DNA of 64,000 bases from Gemmatimonadota bacterium (GCA_009841115.1 VXML01000084.1:1-64000), one strand, 5' to 3'. Shown: positions 43,067-52,719, counted from the stretch's first letter. Notes: generated by a model from the sequence alone, not told the origin. A program made the numbers and translations.

Positions 43067-44962
43067 TTGTTAGTCCACACATTATTGATCCTTATCGCTG
43101 TTGCCTCCCAAGGCGAGGAATGGCCCTATTACGCGGCCGACGCCAAGAGCAGCAAATACGCCCCCCTATCGCAGATTGACGGCGACAATTTCGCCCGGTT
43201 GCAGGAAGTTTGGCGCTACACGGCCCCCGACAAGGAAATCGCCGAGCGTCATTATATGTGGACCGGCACCAACAAGGGCACCCCCCTAATGGTCGATGGC
43301 GTGCTCTACTACGGATCGCCTTTCAACATCCTCAGCGCGGTCGATCCGACAAACGGCGAAGAACTGTGGACCTTTGATCCTAAAGTATGGGAAAACTACG
43401 AGGGTTTCACCGGCATTCTGCGCGGCATCGCCTACTGGCAAAGCGGCGGCAAGAAGCGCATCTTCTACGCCACCTCCACTGACCGCCTCTACTCAATCGA
43501 CATCGAGACCGGCCAACCCGACCCCGAGTTTGGCGAGGGCGGCTTCGCCGATCTAGGCAAGGGACTGCGCCGCGACATCGACCGTAAGCGCTACTCCGTT
43601 ACCTCGGCACCGATCGTCTGCCGCGATGTGGTGGTGGTCGGTTCCGCCATTACCGATTGGCACGGCCGGTCTCCACCCCAGTACTCCACCCCCGGCGACG
43701 TGCGCGGCTTCGACGCCCACACCGGCGAACAAGTGTGGGTCTTCCAGACGGTGCCACAGGAGGGCGAGTACGGCAACGACACCTGGGAAAACGACGCATG
43801 GCAGACCTTTGGCCAAGCCAATGTGTGGTCCGCCATGAGCGCCGACGACGAGCTAGGCTACGTGTACCTACCCATCAGCAGCACCACCCACAACCACTAC
43901 GGCGGCGAGCGTCCCGGTGCCAATCTCTTCAGCCAAACGCTGGTGTGCCTCAAGGCGGCAACCGGCGAACGCGTCTGGCACTACCAACTCATCCACCACG
44001 GCCTGTGGAACTACGACCCACCAGCACCGCCGGTCCTAGCCGACATCAAAGTAGCAGGTAAAGCGATCAAGGCCCTAGCCCTAGTGAGCAAACAGGCCTT
44101 TTGCTACGTATTAGACCGCACGACCGGCGAGCCGGTTTGGCCAATCAAAGAGCGCGCTGTCCCCCAGTCGAAAACCCCGGGCGAGCAAAGCTGGCCGACC
44201 CAGCCCTTCCCTAGCAAGCCCGCGCCCTACGACCACCAGAGTCTGCAAGAAGACGACCTGATCGACTTTACGCCCGAACTGCGAGAAAAGGCGCTGGCGA
44301 TCCTACAAAGATACGATCACGGCCCGCTGTTTACCCCACCTAGCGAAAAGGGCACGCTGGTATTGCCTGGGGGCTTGGGCGGCTCGGACTGGAGCGGCGC
44401 AGCACTGGTGCCAAAAGAGAACGTGCTCTACGTGCCTTCGCGCACCGATCCCGACATCGTGTGGCTGGAAAAGGTGAAAAACCCGCGCGCCTTTTCGGCC
44501 TACGCATCCTTCAAGAGGAGTGCCGAATACGTCAATGGCCTACCGTTGACCAAGCCTCCCTATGGACGGATCACTGCCATCGACTTGGATACCGGCGAGC
44601 ACGTCTGGATGAGTCCGGTGGGTCAAGGCCCCGTCAATCACAGGGCCCTGCGCGACCTCGACCTGCCCGCTATGGGCTGGTTCCACTACAACTTTATACT
44701 CGCCACCGAGACCGTGCTGGTAGTTGTCTCGCAGCAGCCCGACTGGTGGGGCGACCTCCGCGACGACGACTTTGTCGAACAAACATCCTATCTGCGCGCC
44801 TTCGACCTAGATACAGGTGCCGTGTTGGCCGAGCTGGAATTCCCCGGCCATCCCAACGGCAGTCCCATCAGCTATATGGCCAACGGACGCCAGTATCTCG
44901 TATTCCCAATCAATGACGACGACGGAGGGCCGCAGCTAGTGGCGCTGGCGTTGCCGGAGTGA
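43067..44962 (+). CDS. PQQ-dependent alcohol/glucose dehydrogenase-like quinoprotein
   Basis: 631 residues. Eight-bladed PQQ propeller with W-motifs such as GEELWTFDPK, GEQVWVFQT, GERVWHYQL and GEHVWMSPV. N-terminal YYAADAKSSKYAPLSQIDGDN is the usual opening, after a short signal (VHTLLILIAVASQ). Calcium and PQQ site segments include FGQANVWSAMSADDELG, LIHHGLWNYDPP, and GGLGGSDWSGAALVP. No cytochrome domain is attached, so electrons must go to a separate acceptor not seen here. It resembles the glucose dehydrogenase and methanol dehydrogenase-like group; substrate unknown. TTG start. Confidence 0.85.
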   Translation: MLVHTLLILIAVASQGEEWPYYAADAKSSKYAPLSQIDGDNFARLQEVWRYTAPDKEIAERHYMWTGTNKGTPLMVDGVLYYGSPFNILSAVDPTNGEELWTFDPKVWENYEGFTGILRGIAYWQSGGKKRIFYATSTDRLYSIDIETGQPDPEFGEGGFADLGKGLRRDIDRKRYSVTSAPIVCRDVVVVGSAITDWHGRSPPQYSTPGDVRGFDAHTGEQVWVFQTVPQEGEYGNDTWENDAWQTFGQANVWSAMSADDELGYVYLPISSTTHNHYGGERPGANLFSQTLVCLKAATGERVWHYQLIHHGLWNYDPPAPPVLADIKVAGKAIKALALVSKQAFCYVLDRTTGEPVWPIKERAVPQSKTPGEQSWPTQPFPSKPAPYDHQSLQEDDLIDFTPELREKALAILQRYDHGPLFTPPSEKGTLVLPGGLGGSDWSGAALVPKENVLYVPSRTDPDIVWLEKVKNPRAFSAYASFKRSAEYVNGLPLTKPPYGRITAIDLDTGEHVWMSPVGQGPVNHRALRDLDLPAMGWFHYNFILATETVLVVVSQQPDWWGDLRDDDFVEQTSYLRAFDLDTGAVLAELEFPGHPNGSPISYMANGRQYLVFPINDDDGGPQLVALALPE

Positions 44963-44973
44963 CGCTGGAACCC

Positions 44974-46149
44974 TTAGCGAGCGCCAGCGTCGAGCGCGCG
45001 CACCGCGGCAATGGCCTCGGCAATCCACCTGAGATTGCGCTGGGAAATCATACCGTAATTATAATACGAAAACCGGCGTGCCCCCGTTTCGTAAATCGCA
45101 GCGATGATATCTCGCATCTGTTCGGCGCTGTCTATGGGCTTGTGGCCGTTCAGGCCGCAGATCAACATGGACGGATCATCCATGCCGTCTAAGGTCTCCT
45201 GTGCCCTTTGGCTGGCCTGTTCAGGTAAGCCGCTGTAGCACAAGACATTGACCCAATCGACGATCTGTTCGATGGGTTTGCGGTCGATGCCGTTGTTGTG
45301 ATAATTGCCCATGTACAAAAAAGAAACGGGCATTTTTACGGCCTCTTTCACCTCCGCAGCCAGCGACGTCACCACATCCGCGCGCATCTTTACGTATTCG
45401 TGAACCAAGGGTTCGTCGGCGACAAATTCTTCCACGCTGCACTCCGGCGGCCCCTCCTCGAAAATGTCCAACAGCCACTTTTCCACTTGCCCCTTCAACT
45501 CCCCCACATCCATACCCCTGTCCGCGGCCCACTGCGCACACCCAGCGCAAAAGCACAGCGACATCAACAGCGAGCCCACCGCGCCGAGTTCAACTCCCAC
45601 CTTGGCGTGGTTGCGGAACATGCCAAAGCCCATGTAGTGGAGGGATTCGTATTCGATCATCTGCACATCGCAGTTAGTGGCCAAATCTAAGCTCAAGCCT
45701 AGTACGTACTCCCGCACCTCGGGATTGGCCGGGCACAGGCAACCCGGATAGCGATCTCCAAACACGCCAAGCAGGGCGCAGTCTGGATGCTGCCTCGCCA
45801 TGTAGTGGTTGTGAAGAGGCACGGTCCACGAAATCAGTTCCAAACCGCGTGCGCGGCAGGCCTCGGCAATGATCCGCACCGGATCTTGCTCCATCGCCAT
45901 AGGATGCACGTGCGGCTCGATCTTGGTATTCTGGTACAACTCGCTCTGAGGCTGGAAGTAGATGGCGTCCTCGTACCCGGAAAAGAGCTTTTTGCCGGGT
46001 ATGTGGGTGCGCAACTGATCGTAGGTGTGATAAACCGTGGACAGGCTGATCGCATCTAGCCCTACCTCTTCCTTGAGGAAGCCGATGACGCGGTCCACCC
46101 CCTCGTCAATCACATCCCAGGGATAGGTCCACATAGTCGTATGGATCAT
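44974..46149 (-). CDS. TIM-barrel-like protein, putative glycoside hydrolase-related, unknown function
   Basis: 391 residues from the ATG at 46149, which has GGAGC nine bases upstream. A longer open frame extends upstream into the CHAD gene's antisense and is rejected. Order of segments: MWTYPWDVIDEGVDRVIGFL, ISLSTVYHTYDQLRTHIPG, KIEPHVHPMAMEQDPV, ISWTVPLHNHY and MIEYESLHYMGFG. The late FLYMGNYHNNGIDRKPIEQI and DWVNVLCYSGLPEQ follow. The layout resembles glycosidase-like TIM-barrels, with candidate acids in MIEYESL. I do not recognise a named family. Confidence 0.55.
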   Translation of the reverse strand: MIHTTMWTYPWDVIDEGVDRVIGFLKEEVGLDAISLSTVYHTYDQLRTHIPGKKLFSGYEDAIYFQPQSELYQNTKIEPHVHPMAMEQDPVRIIAEACRARGLELISWTVPLHNHYMARQHPDCALLGVFGDRYPGCLCPANPEVREYVLGLSLDLATNCDVQMIEYESLHYMGFGMFRNHAKVGVELGAVGSLLMSLCFCAGCAQWAADRGMDVGELKGQVEKWLLDIFEEGPPECSVEEFVADEPLVHEYVKMRADVVTSLAAEVKEAVKMPVSFLYMGNYHNNGIDRKPIEQIVDWVNVLCYSGLPEQASQRAQETLDGMDDPSMLICGLNGHKPIDSAEQMRDIIAAIYETGARRFSYYNYGMISQRNLRWIAEAIAAVRALDAGAR

Positions 46150-46179
46150 AGGAATAGCTCCTTTTTCGTCGAATGATTT

Positions 46180-46209
46180 GTAGGGGGCGGTTTGCAAACC
46201 GCCCCCTAC
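46180..46209. terminator. Perfect 30-bp palindrome, probable terminator or REP-like element
   Basis: The arms GTAGGGGGCGGTTTG and CAAACCGCCCCCTAC meet with no loop between 46180 and 46209, giving a 15-bp perfect stem. It overlaps the stop codon of the CHAD gene and lies just upstream of the TIM-barrel gene. It could end the CHAD transcript, but it has no U-tract, and such GC-rich palindromes also occur as dispersed repeats. Confidence 0.6.
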
Positions 46210-47138
46210 TCGCCGTTGGCCGGTACGCCGTCTTGCTCCACCTGCCACACCCGCCAATAACCCCGCAGACGTCGAGAAAACTCCCGGGGTCGTTCCAAGT
46301 AGATGCGCTCGCCTAGCAGGCGCGCCTGACCCTGCATCCGGGAACGCACCTCGCCAATCCGCCTTTCCAGAGCCATCAACGTGGCCGTGGCTCCAGCCCT
46401 CGGAAACTCGACCATAACCGTAGTGCGCAATACGGCCAAGTCGTGATCCTGGCCCAGCAACTCCCCTAGCTGGTCCAGTTCCTTCGCTAGAGTCTGCATA
46501 ACCGGCGGCCAGATAGGCTCCAGTATCTGGGCGTGGTACCACAGGTACTTCACCTGCTTGCGCCAGTCGTGGAATGCCTCGTCGCTGGGCAGCGCGTAGG
46601 CTCCGGCAAAATCGCGCCGACCCCGCGCGTATATCCGCTGCACCCCCACCCGGATTCCTCCCCAGCCCCGGCGCTGCAGATTCCAATGTTCCAAGCGCTC
46701 GCGGGCCTGCGCAAGCGCGACGATTGCCTCCTGAACGGCCCGATTGCTGCTATCCACTTGGCCATAGACCAGATCGCGGCGCTCCACCAGCCACCTCCTT
46801 ACCCTTGCGAACCGGCTCTTCGGAACATCTTTGCCCAAGGATTCCACCAAGCGGTCCAAGGTCTCGACCAGCACTGTAGCGTCGCGCAGCCCCGAAAGCC
46901 GCTGACCGGCGGCCCGATAGCACTGGTTTTCCAGAGCGTACACCTCGTCTCCCAAGTCGCGGCGGACTAAGCGCACCAAGGCCCGCAGACGCTTCGTGGC
47001 CTTGCGGGCCTCGTGAACGTGCTTGTCTCGTTCCCCGTCCTGGCAGCCGAGGTATTCAAGGGCCCTGTCGAGCTGTTCGGCGGCCATCCGCCGCGTCCCT
47101 TCGGGTACGCTCTCACCCTGTTTCAGACGATAGTCCAT
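46206..47138 (-). CDS. CHAD-domain protein
   Basis: 310 residues. Two halves each carry the helical CHAD signature with the conserved His and basic residues: KHVHEARKATKRLRALVRLV near residue 40 and FHDWRKQVKYLWYHAQIL near 200. CHAD domains bind polyphosphate through these basic faces and are found on polyphosphate granules. No attached CYTH domain. Divergent from the TonB receptor at 47291. It ends inside the 30-bp palindrome. Confidence 0.88.
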   Translation of the reverse strand: MDYRLKQGESVPEGTRRMAAEQLDRALEYLGCQDGERDKHVHEARKATKRLRALVRLVRRDLGDEVYALENQCYRAAGQRLSGLRDATVLVETLDRLVESLGKDVPKSRFARVRRWLVERRDLVYGQVDSSNRAVQEAIVALAQARERLEHWNLQRRGWGGIRVGVQRIYARGRRDFAGAYALPSDEAFHDWRKQVKYLWYHAQILEPIWPPVMQTLAKELDQLGELLGQDHDLAVLRTTVMVEFPRAGATATLMALERRIGEVRSRMQGQARLLGERIYLERPREFSRRLRGYWRVWQVEQDGVPANGE

Positions 47139-47170
47139 AGAGCTAATTTACTTTTTAGAATTCCGTCCAA

Positions 47171-47199
47171 TTGTTATACAGAAATCCTTGTTATATAAT
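47171..47199 (+). promoter_or_regulatory. Strong candidate promoter of the second TonB receptor
   Basis: TTGTTA at 47171-47176 and TATAAT at 47194-47199 with the optimal 17-base spacer. A GGGAGGGAAG ribosome-binding site precedes the ATG at 47291, so the leader would be about 85 bases. Confidence 0.6.
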
Positions 47200-47290
47200 A
47201 GAAATCCCAAGGCAATACAGGAACTTTTTATTCTAGCAAACCGCGCTTTCAGGGTTTGAGGCCTTGGGCATCTGTGGGAGGGAAGCTGCA

Positions 47291-50263
47291 ATGAGCAAAA
47301 TGGCCAAGCTGATGTGCCTATGGGCGACCTTGGGCTATGGGGTCGCTTGGGCCCAGTCGGATGGTTTTATCGAGGGGACAGTTACAGAGGAGGCGGGAGA
47401 GTCCTTGCCCGGTGCCAATATCGCCGTGCGCTTGCCGACGGCGGACTACAAAGCTGGGACTACAGCGGACTCAGATGGGCAGTTCCGCATCGCCGTTCCA
47501 GCGGGAAACTACCAAGTCGAAATCACGTTTGTCGGCTACAAGTCCGATCTACGAGAAAATGTTCAGGTGCGGGCTGGCCAGACCACCCGACTGGATGTGG
47601 TCTTGGTGGAGCAGGTCATTTTTCTCGCGCAAAGCGTGGTATCCGCTTCCCGCCGACAGGAGAAAATTCTCGACGCCCCAGCCTCGGTATCCGTGGTAGA
47701 GGGTAGCGAAATCCGCAACAATCCAGCGTTGAGTCTCTCCGACCACGTCAAGAATCTGCCGGCCGTGGACATTGCAAAGAGGGGATTGGCGAACGCCAAC
47801 GTGGTGGTGCGCGGCTTCAACAATATATTCTCCGGCACCCTGCTCACGCTGACGGACAACCGCATCGCCCGCGTGCCCTCGCTACGAGTCAACGCCTTGA
47901 ATTTCATTCCGCTCACCAACGACGATGTGGAACGCATAGAGGTAGTCCTAGGGCCGGGATCGGCCCTGTACGGGCCCAACAGCGCCGATGGGGTCATGCA
48001 CATCATCACCCATTCCCCCTTTACCTCGCAGGGCACGAACGTGCATGTGGGGATGGGGGAGCGCGACCTGCGCCATACCACGGTCCGGCATGCTGGCGTG
48101 GTGGGGGATCGCTTGGGTTACAAGATTTCGGGCCAGTACTATACGGGGACGGAGTGGGAGTACACCGACCCAGAGGAGGTGAAGGCCCAAGCACTAAGGC
48201 AGGCGGAGATAGATGCAGGAGCGGACTTGCCACCCCTCAAAACGCGCGATCCCAACAACAGCAACCAAAGTGTCGAAGCGCGCCTAGACTGGCGGGCCGC
48301 GGACGACTTGACGGCCATCTTGGCGGCGGGACACAACAAGGCGAACATAATCGGAGGGACCGGCGTGGGGGCGTCGCAGACGATAGACTGGCAGTACAAC
48401 TACGCCCAGTTGCGGCTGCTGTACCGCGACTGGTTTTTGCAGGCCTTCCGCAACTGGAACGACGCGGGCGACACGTATCTGCTGCGCACGGGCATTCCCG
48501 TCGTCGATAGGTCGTCTCTCAACGTGTTCCAAGCGCAGCACACGTCCAGCCTAGGTCAACGCCAGCGCTTCACCTACGGCCTTGACGCCCTGTTGACGCG
48601 GCCCGATACCGACGGCACCATCATGGGCCGAAACGAGGCCGACGACGACCTCAACGAGTACGGAGGCTACGTGCAGAGCGAGACTGCCCTGAGCGACATG
48701 CTGGACTTGGTATTGGCCCTGCGCTACGACTACCACAACCACCTCGAGGATCCCGAACTGTCGCCTCGGGCCGCTCTAGTATTCAAGCCGCAGGTGACCC
48801 AGACACTGCGGCTAACCTACAACCGAGCGTTCAGCACGCCCACGGCGAACAATCTGTTCCTCGACCTGCAAACGGCCAGAGATCCCTTTGGGCTGAGCCC
48901 GAATTTCTCGCCCCTTTTTGCGGCACTCGGCCTAGGAGAGTTCAAATCCATCGATGGCTGGACCCAAGGGAACTACCGGAGCAACGGCTACGGCTTTACC
49001 TTCCGGCGGGATGAGGCGGGTCGGCCTCTGTTCCGCTCGCCCTTTGCCCCAATGGCCGGTCTGCCAGCCGACCAGTACCTGCCTTTGGACGATCCACTGT
49101 TCACCAATGTGATGTGGGGAATCGGTCGGCAGGCGGTACTGGCACAGTTTGGGCCTGCTTTCCAAGAGCTGGCGACCGGTGCCTTGATGGCCCAAGGAAT
49201 GGAAGCAGAAGACGCCCAAGCAGCAGCCGGCCAGTTGGCGGCAGCCCTGCCCGGCATTGTGCCCGAGCAATTGCCCGGCCTGCGCAATGCCATGGGCAGA
49301 TTGAACATCGAGACGGAGCCGCTCGGCGCAGAGCCCGATCCGAATCGACCGCCTTTCTTCTTTGTAGAGGCGGACGGCATCACCCCCATTACAGCCTATG
49401 ACATGCCGCGCATTTACTCGGCCATTACTCAGACTATCGAGCTTGGCTACAAAGGCGTGGTGGCCGACAAGTGGGTGGTGGCCGCGGATTTGTACCAGTC
49501 TAGGATTGAAGATTTCGTCGGGTCCGTGTCAGTGGAGACCCCCAATGTCTTTCTCGATCCTCAAAGTCTAGGCGCGGCTTTAGGTGAAGGAATCGGCGCG
49601 GCCCTGTCCGATCCGGCCAACGAGCAACTAGCTGGGGCGCTGGCGGCGTTAGACGCAGCACAGGTGCCCGGAGTAGTGCAGGGCAACAACAACGGCTCAC
49701 CAGTGGACGAACTGACCGGCATCCTCACCGCAGGAGCGGCCGCCATCCCCTATGGCACGGTCTCGCCCGAGCAGGCTTCCGATCCCTACGCGATGATTAT
49801 GAGCTACCGCAATTTCGAAGCTGTGACCATTCGCGGGTTGGATCTGAGCTTGGCCTACTTCCCCGCCGAGCACTGGCGGCTCACGGGGAATTACTCCTTT
49901 GTCAACGACAATTTCTTCGAGAATCTACAGTACTCCCATGGCGAAGGAAGAGGTGACATAGCCCTCAACGCGCCCCGACACAAGGTCAAGCTGGGAATGG
50001 ACTACAATTTTGCCGAGTGGAGATTGGCGCTAGGTGGTCAGATGCGTTACATCGATTCCTTCCCCATGAGTTCGGGGGTATATGTGGGCGAGGTAGATTC
50101 CTACACAGTGTTGGATCTCAACCTGACCTACCAGTTGCCCTTGGAGCAGGACCTAGTGCTACAGGTCGATGCGGACAACGTGCTGAACCAAGCCTACCAG
50201 TCGTTCGTCGGCGCTCCGGCGGTGGGCCGCCTCGTCTTCGGGCAGGTGGGGCTGCGCTTCTAG
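47291..50263 (+). CDS. TonB-dependent receptor (SusC/CirA-like) with an N-terminal CarboxypepD_reg-like domain
   Basis: 990 residues from the ATG at 47291, nine codons inside an upstream open frame, with GGGAGGG before it. The signal peptide ends near AWAQS. Residues 22-105 form the carboxypeptidase-regulatory-like domain (GTVTEEAGESLPGANIAVRL, ITFVGYKSD). The plug has VVSASRRQEKILDAPASVSV, NNPALSLSDHVKNLPAVD and VVRGFNNIFSGTLLTLTDN. An Ala/Gln-rich insert near residues 630-680 (AAGQLAAALPGIVPEQLP) is probably an extracellular loop. A second Ala-rich stretch is at about 760-820. It ends in FGQVGLRF, a good outer-membrane signal. Confidence 0.88.
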   Translation: MSKMAKLMCLWATLGYGVAWAQSDGFIEGTVTEEAGESLPGANIAVRLPTADYKAGTTADSDGQFRIAVPAGNYQVEITFVGYKSDLRENVQVRAGQTTRLDVVLVEQVIFLAQSVVSASRRQEKILDAPASVSVVEGSEIRNNPALSLSDHVKNLPAVDIAKRGLANANVVVRGFNNIFSGTLLTLTDNRIARVPSLRVNALNFIPLTNDDVERIEVVLGPGSALYGPNSADGVMHIITHSPFTSQGTNVHVGMGERDLRHTTVRHAGVVGDRLGYKISGQYYTGTEWEYTDPEEVKAQALRQAEIDAGADLPPLKTRDPNNSNQSVEARLDWRAADDLTAILAAGHNKANIIGGTGVGASQTIDWQYNYAQLRLLYRDWFLQAFRNWNDAGDTYLLRTGIPVVDRSSLNVFQAQHTSSLGQRQRFTYGLDALLTRPDTDGTIMGRNEADDDLNEYGGYVQSETALSDMLDLVLALRYDYHNHLEDPELSPRAALVFKPQVTQTLRLTYNRAFSTPTANNLFLDLQTARDPFGLSPNFSPLFAALGLGEFKSIDGWTQGNYRSNGYGFTFRRDEAGRPLFRSPFAPMAGLPADQYLPLDDPLFTNVMWGIGRQAVLAQFGPAFQELATGALMAQGMEAEDAQAAAGQLAAALPGIVPEQLPGLRNAMGRLNIETEPLGAEPDPNRPPFFFVEADGITPITAYDMPRIYSAITQTIELGYKGVVADKWVVAADLYQSRIEDFVGSVSVETPNVFLDPQSLGAALGEGIGAALSDPANEQLAGALAALDAAQVPGVVQGNNNGSPVDELTGILTAGAAAIPYGTVSPEQASDPYAMIMSYRNFEAVTIRGLDLSLAYFPAEHWRLTGNYSFVNDNFFENLQYSHGEGRGDIALNAPRHKVKLGMDYNFAEWRLALGGQMRYIDSFPMSSGVYVGEVDSYTVLDLNLTYQLPLEQDLVLQVDADNVLNQAYQSFVGAPAVGRLVFGQVGLRF

Positions 50264-50287
50264 CCATAAAGAAAGAGGTAAATTCAA

Positions 50288-50635
50288 ATGAGCGTACAAG
50301 TTAAGTGGGAACGAAAAGACGGCATCTTGATTGCGATGCTCATTGGTCATATCGACAGCAGCAACGCCGATAGATTCCAGCGTATCGTAGAATCGGGAAT
50401 TGATGCGGAAGATCAGGCATTGATTTTGGACTTTGAGCGCGTATTCTTCATCAGTAGCGCAGGGCTGCGAATCAGTCTAGTAATTTCCAGGAAATTCAAC
50501 GACTCGGGCAAGAAATTTGGCATTTGCACCCTCTCTGATCCAATCCGCAATGTCCTAGCAATCAGCGGCTTTGATCAGATCATTCCGATTTATGAGTCTC
50601 GGGCCGCGGCAATCAACGCATTCGAGAGCAGTTAA
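50288..50635 (+). CDS. STAS-domain anti-anti-sigma-like protein
   Basis: 115 residues, a single STAS domain. The strand-helix order fits SpoIIAA: ILIAMLIGHIDSSNADRFQR, ALILDFERVFFISSAGLRI and FGICTLSDPIRNVLAISGFD. The phosphorylatable Ser is kept as the second Ser of ISSAGLR, although the usual DSS has become SSA. No kinase or sigma factor gene lies in the window. It starts 24 bases after the TonB receptor and is likely in that transcript. Confidence 0.82.
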   Translation: MSVQVKWERKDGILIAMLIGHIDSSNADRFQRIVESGIDAEDQALILDFERVFFISSAGLRISLVISRKFNDSGKKFGICTLSDPIRNVLAISGFDQIIPIYESRAAAINAFESS

Positions 50636-50659
50636 GCAGACCCCTACTTCACACAAGGG

Positions 50660-51391
50660 TCACAACTTCAGCCTTTTAAAAATGCGCTCGGGGATACTCT
50701 TGATCACGAGCATGATCCAGCGCCAAAAAAACGGCGTGTAGAGCACGTTCTTCTTTTGCCGATACGCGCGCACAATGTCGGCGGCCACTCTCTCCGGCGG
50801 AGCAACCAAAAAAAGCCCGTCTAACCCCTCGGTCATAGGCGTATCGACAAACCCAGGCTTGACGGTCAAAACGTGCACGGACGTCGCCGCCAGCCGATTG
50901 CGCAACCCTTGCAAGAAAATCGACAGCCCCCCCTTAGCCGACCCATACGCGTAGTTACCCTGGCGGCCCCGATCGCCGGCCACAGACGAAATGGCGATGA
51001 TGCCAGTCGGCGTGTCCCTTTCCTCCAGATAATTGGCCAAATGCGCCAGCGCGATGGCCGCGCCGGTGAAATTGGCATTGAGAATGTGAGCCAACTCATC
51101 CGTATCGCGCTGCGCGGCGCGCTCGTCGCCGAGATAGCCGAAGGCGAGGACGACCAAATCGAAAGGGCCGCCGCGCTCGTGAACTTGCTCCGGCAAACGC
51201 GCCAACGCCGCAAAGTCCAAGGCGTCGAACTCGAACAGCTCCACCTCGCACGAGTGTCTAAGCCGCAAGTCCGCGGCAAAAGGCTCCAGCGCGCTGCACT
51301 CGCGGGCGGCCAGCGCAAAGTCGTACCCGTCGAGGCGCTCGACGATGGCTTGGGCAATCGCCGACTTCGCCCCCAAAACCAAAGCCCTCAC
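50660..51391 (-). CDS. Short-chain dehydrogenase, DprE2-like
   Basis: 243 residues starting at a GTG (51391) that overlaps the upstream stop as GTGA. The start fits the Rossmann opening ALVLGAKSAIAQAIVERL. NANFTGAAIALAHLANYLEE, GIIAISSVAGDRGRQGNYAYGSAKGG (Ser-Tyr-Lys catalytic set) and TVKPGFVDTPM follow. An in-frame start 42 bases upstream lies inside the preceding gene and is rejected. With the DprE1-like gene in front, it matches the arrangement of the mycobacterial pair that epimerises decaprenylphosphoryl-ribose to the arabinose form. Here the true substrate is unknown. Confidence 0.75.
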   Translation of the reverse strand: MRALVLGAKSAIAQAIVERLDGYDFALAARECSALEPFAADLRLRHSCEVELFEFDALDFAALARLPEQVHERGGPFDLVVLAFGYLGDERAAQRDTDELAHILNANFTGAAIALAHLANYLEERDTPTGIIAISSVAGDRGRQGNYAYGSAKGGLSIFLQGLRNRLAATSVHVLTVKPGFVDTPMTEGLDGLFLVAPPERVAADIVRAYRQKKNVLYTPFFWRWIMLVIKSIPERIFKRLKL

Positions 51392-52719
51392 GTAATCCCC
51401 AAGCGGTCGGACAGACAGGAGCGGAAGCGGCATTCGGGATCGTACTTGCGCTTGACCGCTTTGAATTGGTCCAGTTGCGGATACATGGCGGCGAAATCCT
51501 CCCTTTCCAAAATGGCATCCTTGGCCAGATAGACGCGGCCTTTGGCCTCGACGATGATCTTGTTCAGTTCACGCAAAAAGGTAATCGTCCCAGAGTCGCG
51601 CAAGGGAATGTCCAGCGCGAGGGTATAACCCGCGATGGGAAAAGAAAGCAAGCCCTCGCTCGGCGGCCCAAACGTCTTGAGCACGGCCAAGGGCGAAGCT
51701 ACGCCCTCGCGGGCGATGCGCCCGAGCAAATCGGCGATCATCTCCGCGCCATCGGTATAGGGCACGGCGACTTGGTACTGCAAAAAGCCCCGCCGACCGT
51801 ACAGACGGTTCCAGCCACGAATGGCGTCGAGCGGATAGAAGTACGGATCGTAGTGGACGAGCGCGTCGGCCACGCGGCGCACTTGGCGATGATAGTAGAG
51901 CGCGTTAAACACCTTCAACGACTTGGCATTGAGCACGCCGCCGGGCAAGAAGAACGGCACGGCCCAGCGGCCATCGCCGTGGATAGCAAAGGGCGGTTTG
52001 CCCTTGAGCTCGCGCGCGTCGGCGTGTTCCCCTAACAGCACATGGCCGCGCCCTAGCTGCCGGCCCGTTTGCAGCCCGTCGATCCACGCGACCGAATAGG
52101 TGTATTGATGCTGCGTCTCCGTACAGACGCGGCACGTCTCGGCCCAATTCGCGGTCTTAATGGCGCGCTGCCGAATGTACGCCGACGGCACCTTTTTCAG
52201 CCGCAGCGTCGCCGCATAGATAAATCCCGTCAAGCCCATGCCGCCGAGCGTGGCCCAAAACAGATCGGCGCACTCATTGCGCGAGCAGCGCACTAGTGAG
52301 CCATCGGCCAACACCATGTCCAGTGATTCGACAAAGGCGGCGATGGACCCCTCGGCGTGGTGGTTTTTGCCGTGCACATCCGCGGCAATGCAGCCGCCGA
52401 GCGTGGGAAACTTGGTCCCCGGCGTAACGGGCGGAAAAAAGCCCTGGGGTAGGGCAAAGCGGATGATCTCCGCGAAGGTAATGCCGGCCTGCGCGCGCAA
52501 CAGCCCGCGCTGCGGATCAAAGTCGAGCAGGTGCTTGAGGGGCAGGGTGGAGACGACGCGCTCGTACAGGCAGGCGTCGCCGTAAGAGCGGCAATTGCCC
52601 TGGGGCAAAATCGGGGTCGCAGCGGCGCGACCAAGGTCGCTTAGATAGCGCGCGCGCTGAACCGAGGCGGCGACGAGCGGGTACAGCCCCCAGCCGGAAG
52701 TGGCGATTTTTTTGTCCAA
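51388..52719 (-). CDS. FAD-binding oxidoreductase, DprE1-like
   Basis: 443 residues of the vanillyl-alcohol oxidase-type FAD family. The FAD motif is in PILPQGNCRSYGDACL; VTPGTKFPTLGGCIAADVHG and KNHHAEGSIAAFVESLDMVL give the rest of the FAD site. The later part has FLQYQVAVPYTDGAEMIADL and DAILEREDFAAMYPQLDQFK. The layout and the partner suggest DprE1 (2-oxidase of a polyprenylphospho-pentose). TTG start at 52719. The pair occurs mostly in actinobacteria; here the use is open. Confidence 0.78.
   Translation of the reverse strand: MDKKIATSGWGLYPLVAASVQRARYLSDLGRAAATPILPQGNCRSYGDACLYERVVSTLPLKHLLDFDPQRGLLRAQAGITFAEIIRFALPQGFFPPVTPGTKFPTLGGCIAADVHGKNHHAEGSIAAFVESLDMVLADGSLVRCSRNECADLFWATLGGMGLTGFIYAATLRLKKVPSAYIRQRAIKTANWAETCRVCTETQHQYTYSVAWIDGLQTGRQLGRGHVLLGEHADARELKGKPPFAIHGDGRWAVPFFLPGGVLNAKSLKVFNALYYHRQVRRVADALVHYDPYFYPLDAIRGWNRLYGRRGFLQYQVAVPYTDGAEMIADLLGRIAREGVASPLAVLKTFGPPSEGLLSFPIAGYTLALDIPLRDSGTITFLRELNKIIVEAKGRVYLAKDAILEREDFAAMYPQLDQFKAVKRKYDPECRFRSCLSDRLGIT

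Noticed and set aside
46150..46686. N-terminal extension of the TIM-barrel frame into the CHAD gene
   Set aside because: The extension is Arg/Gly-rich and lies within a real gene on the same strand in another frame; the ATG at 46149 has a ribosome-binding site.
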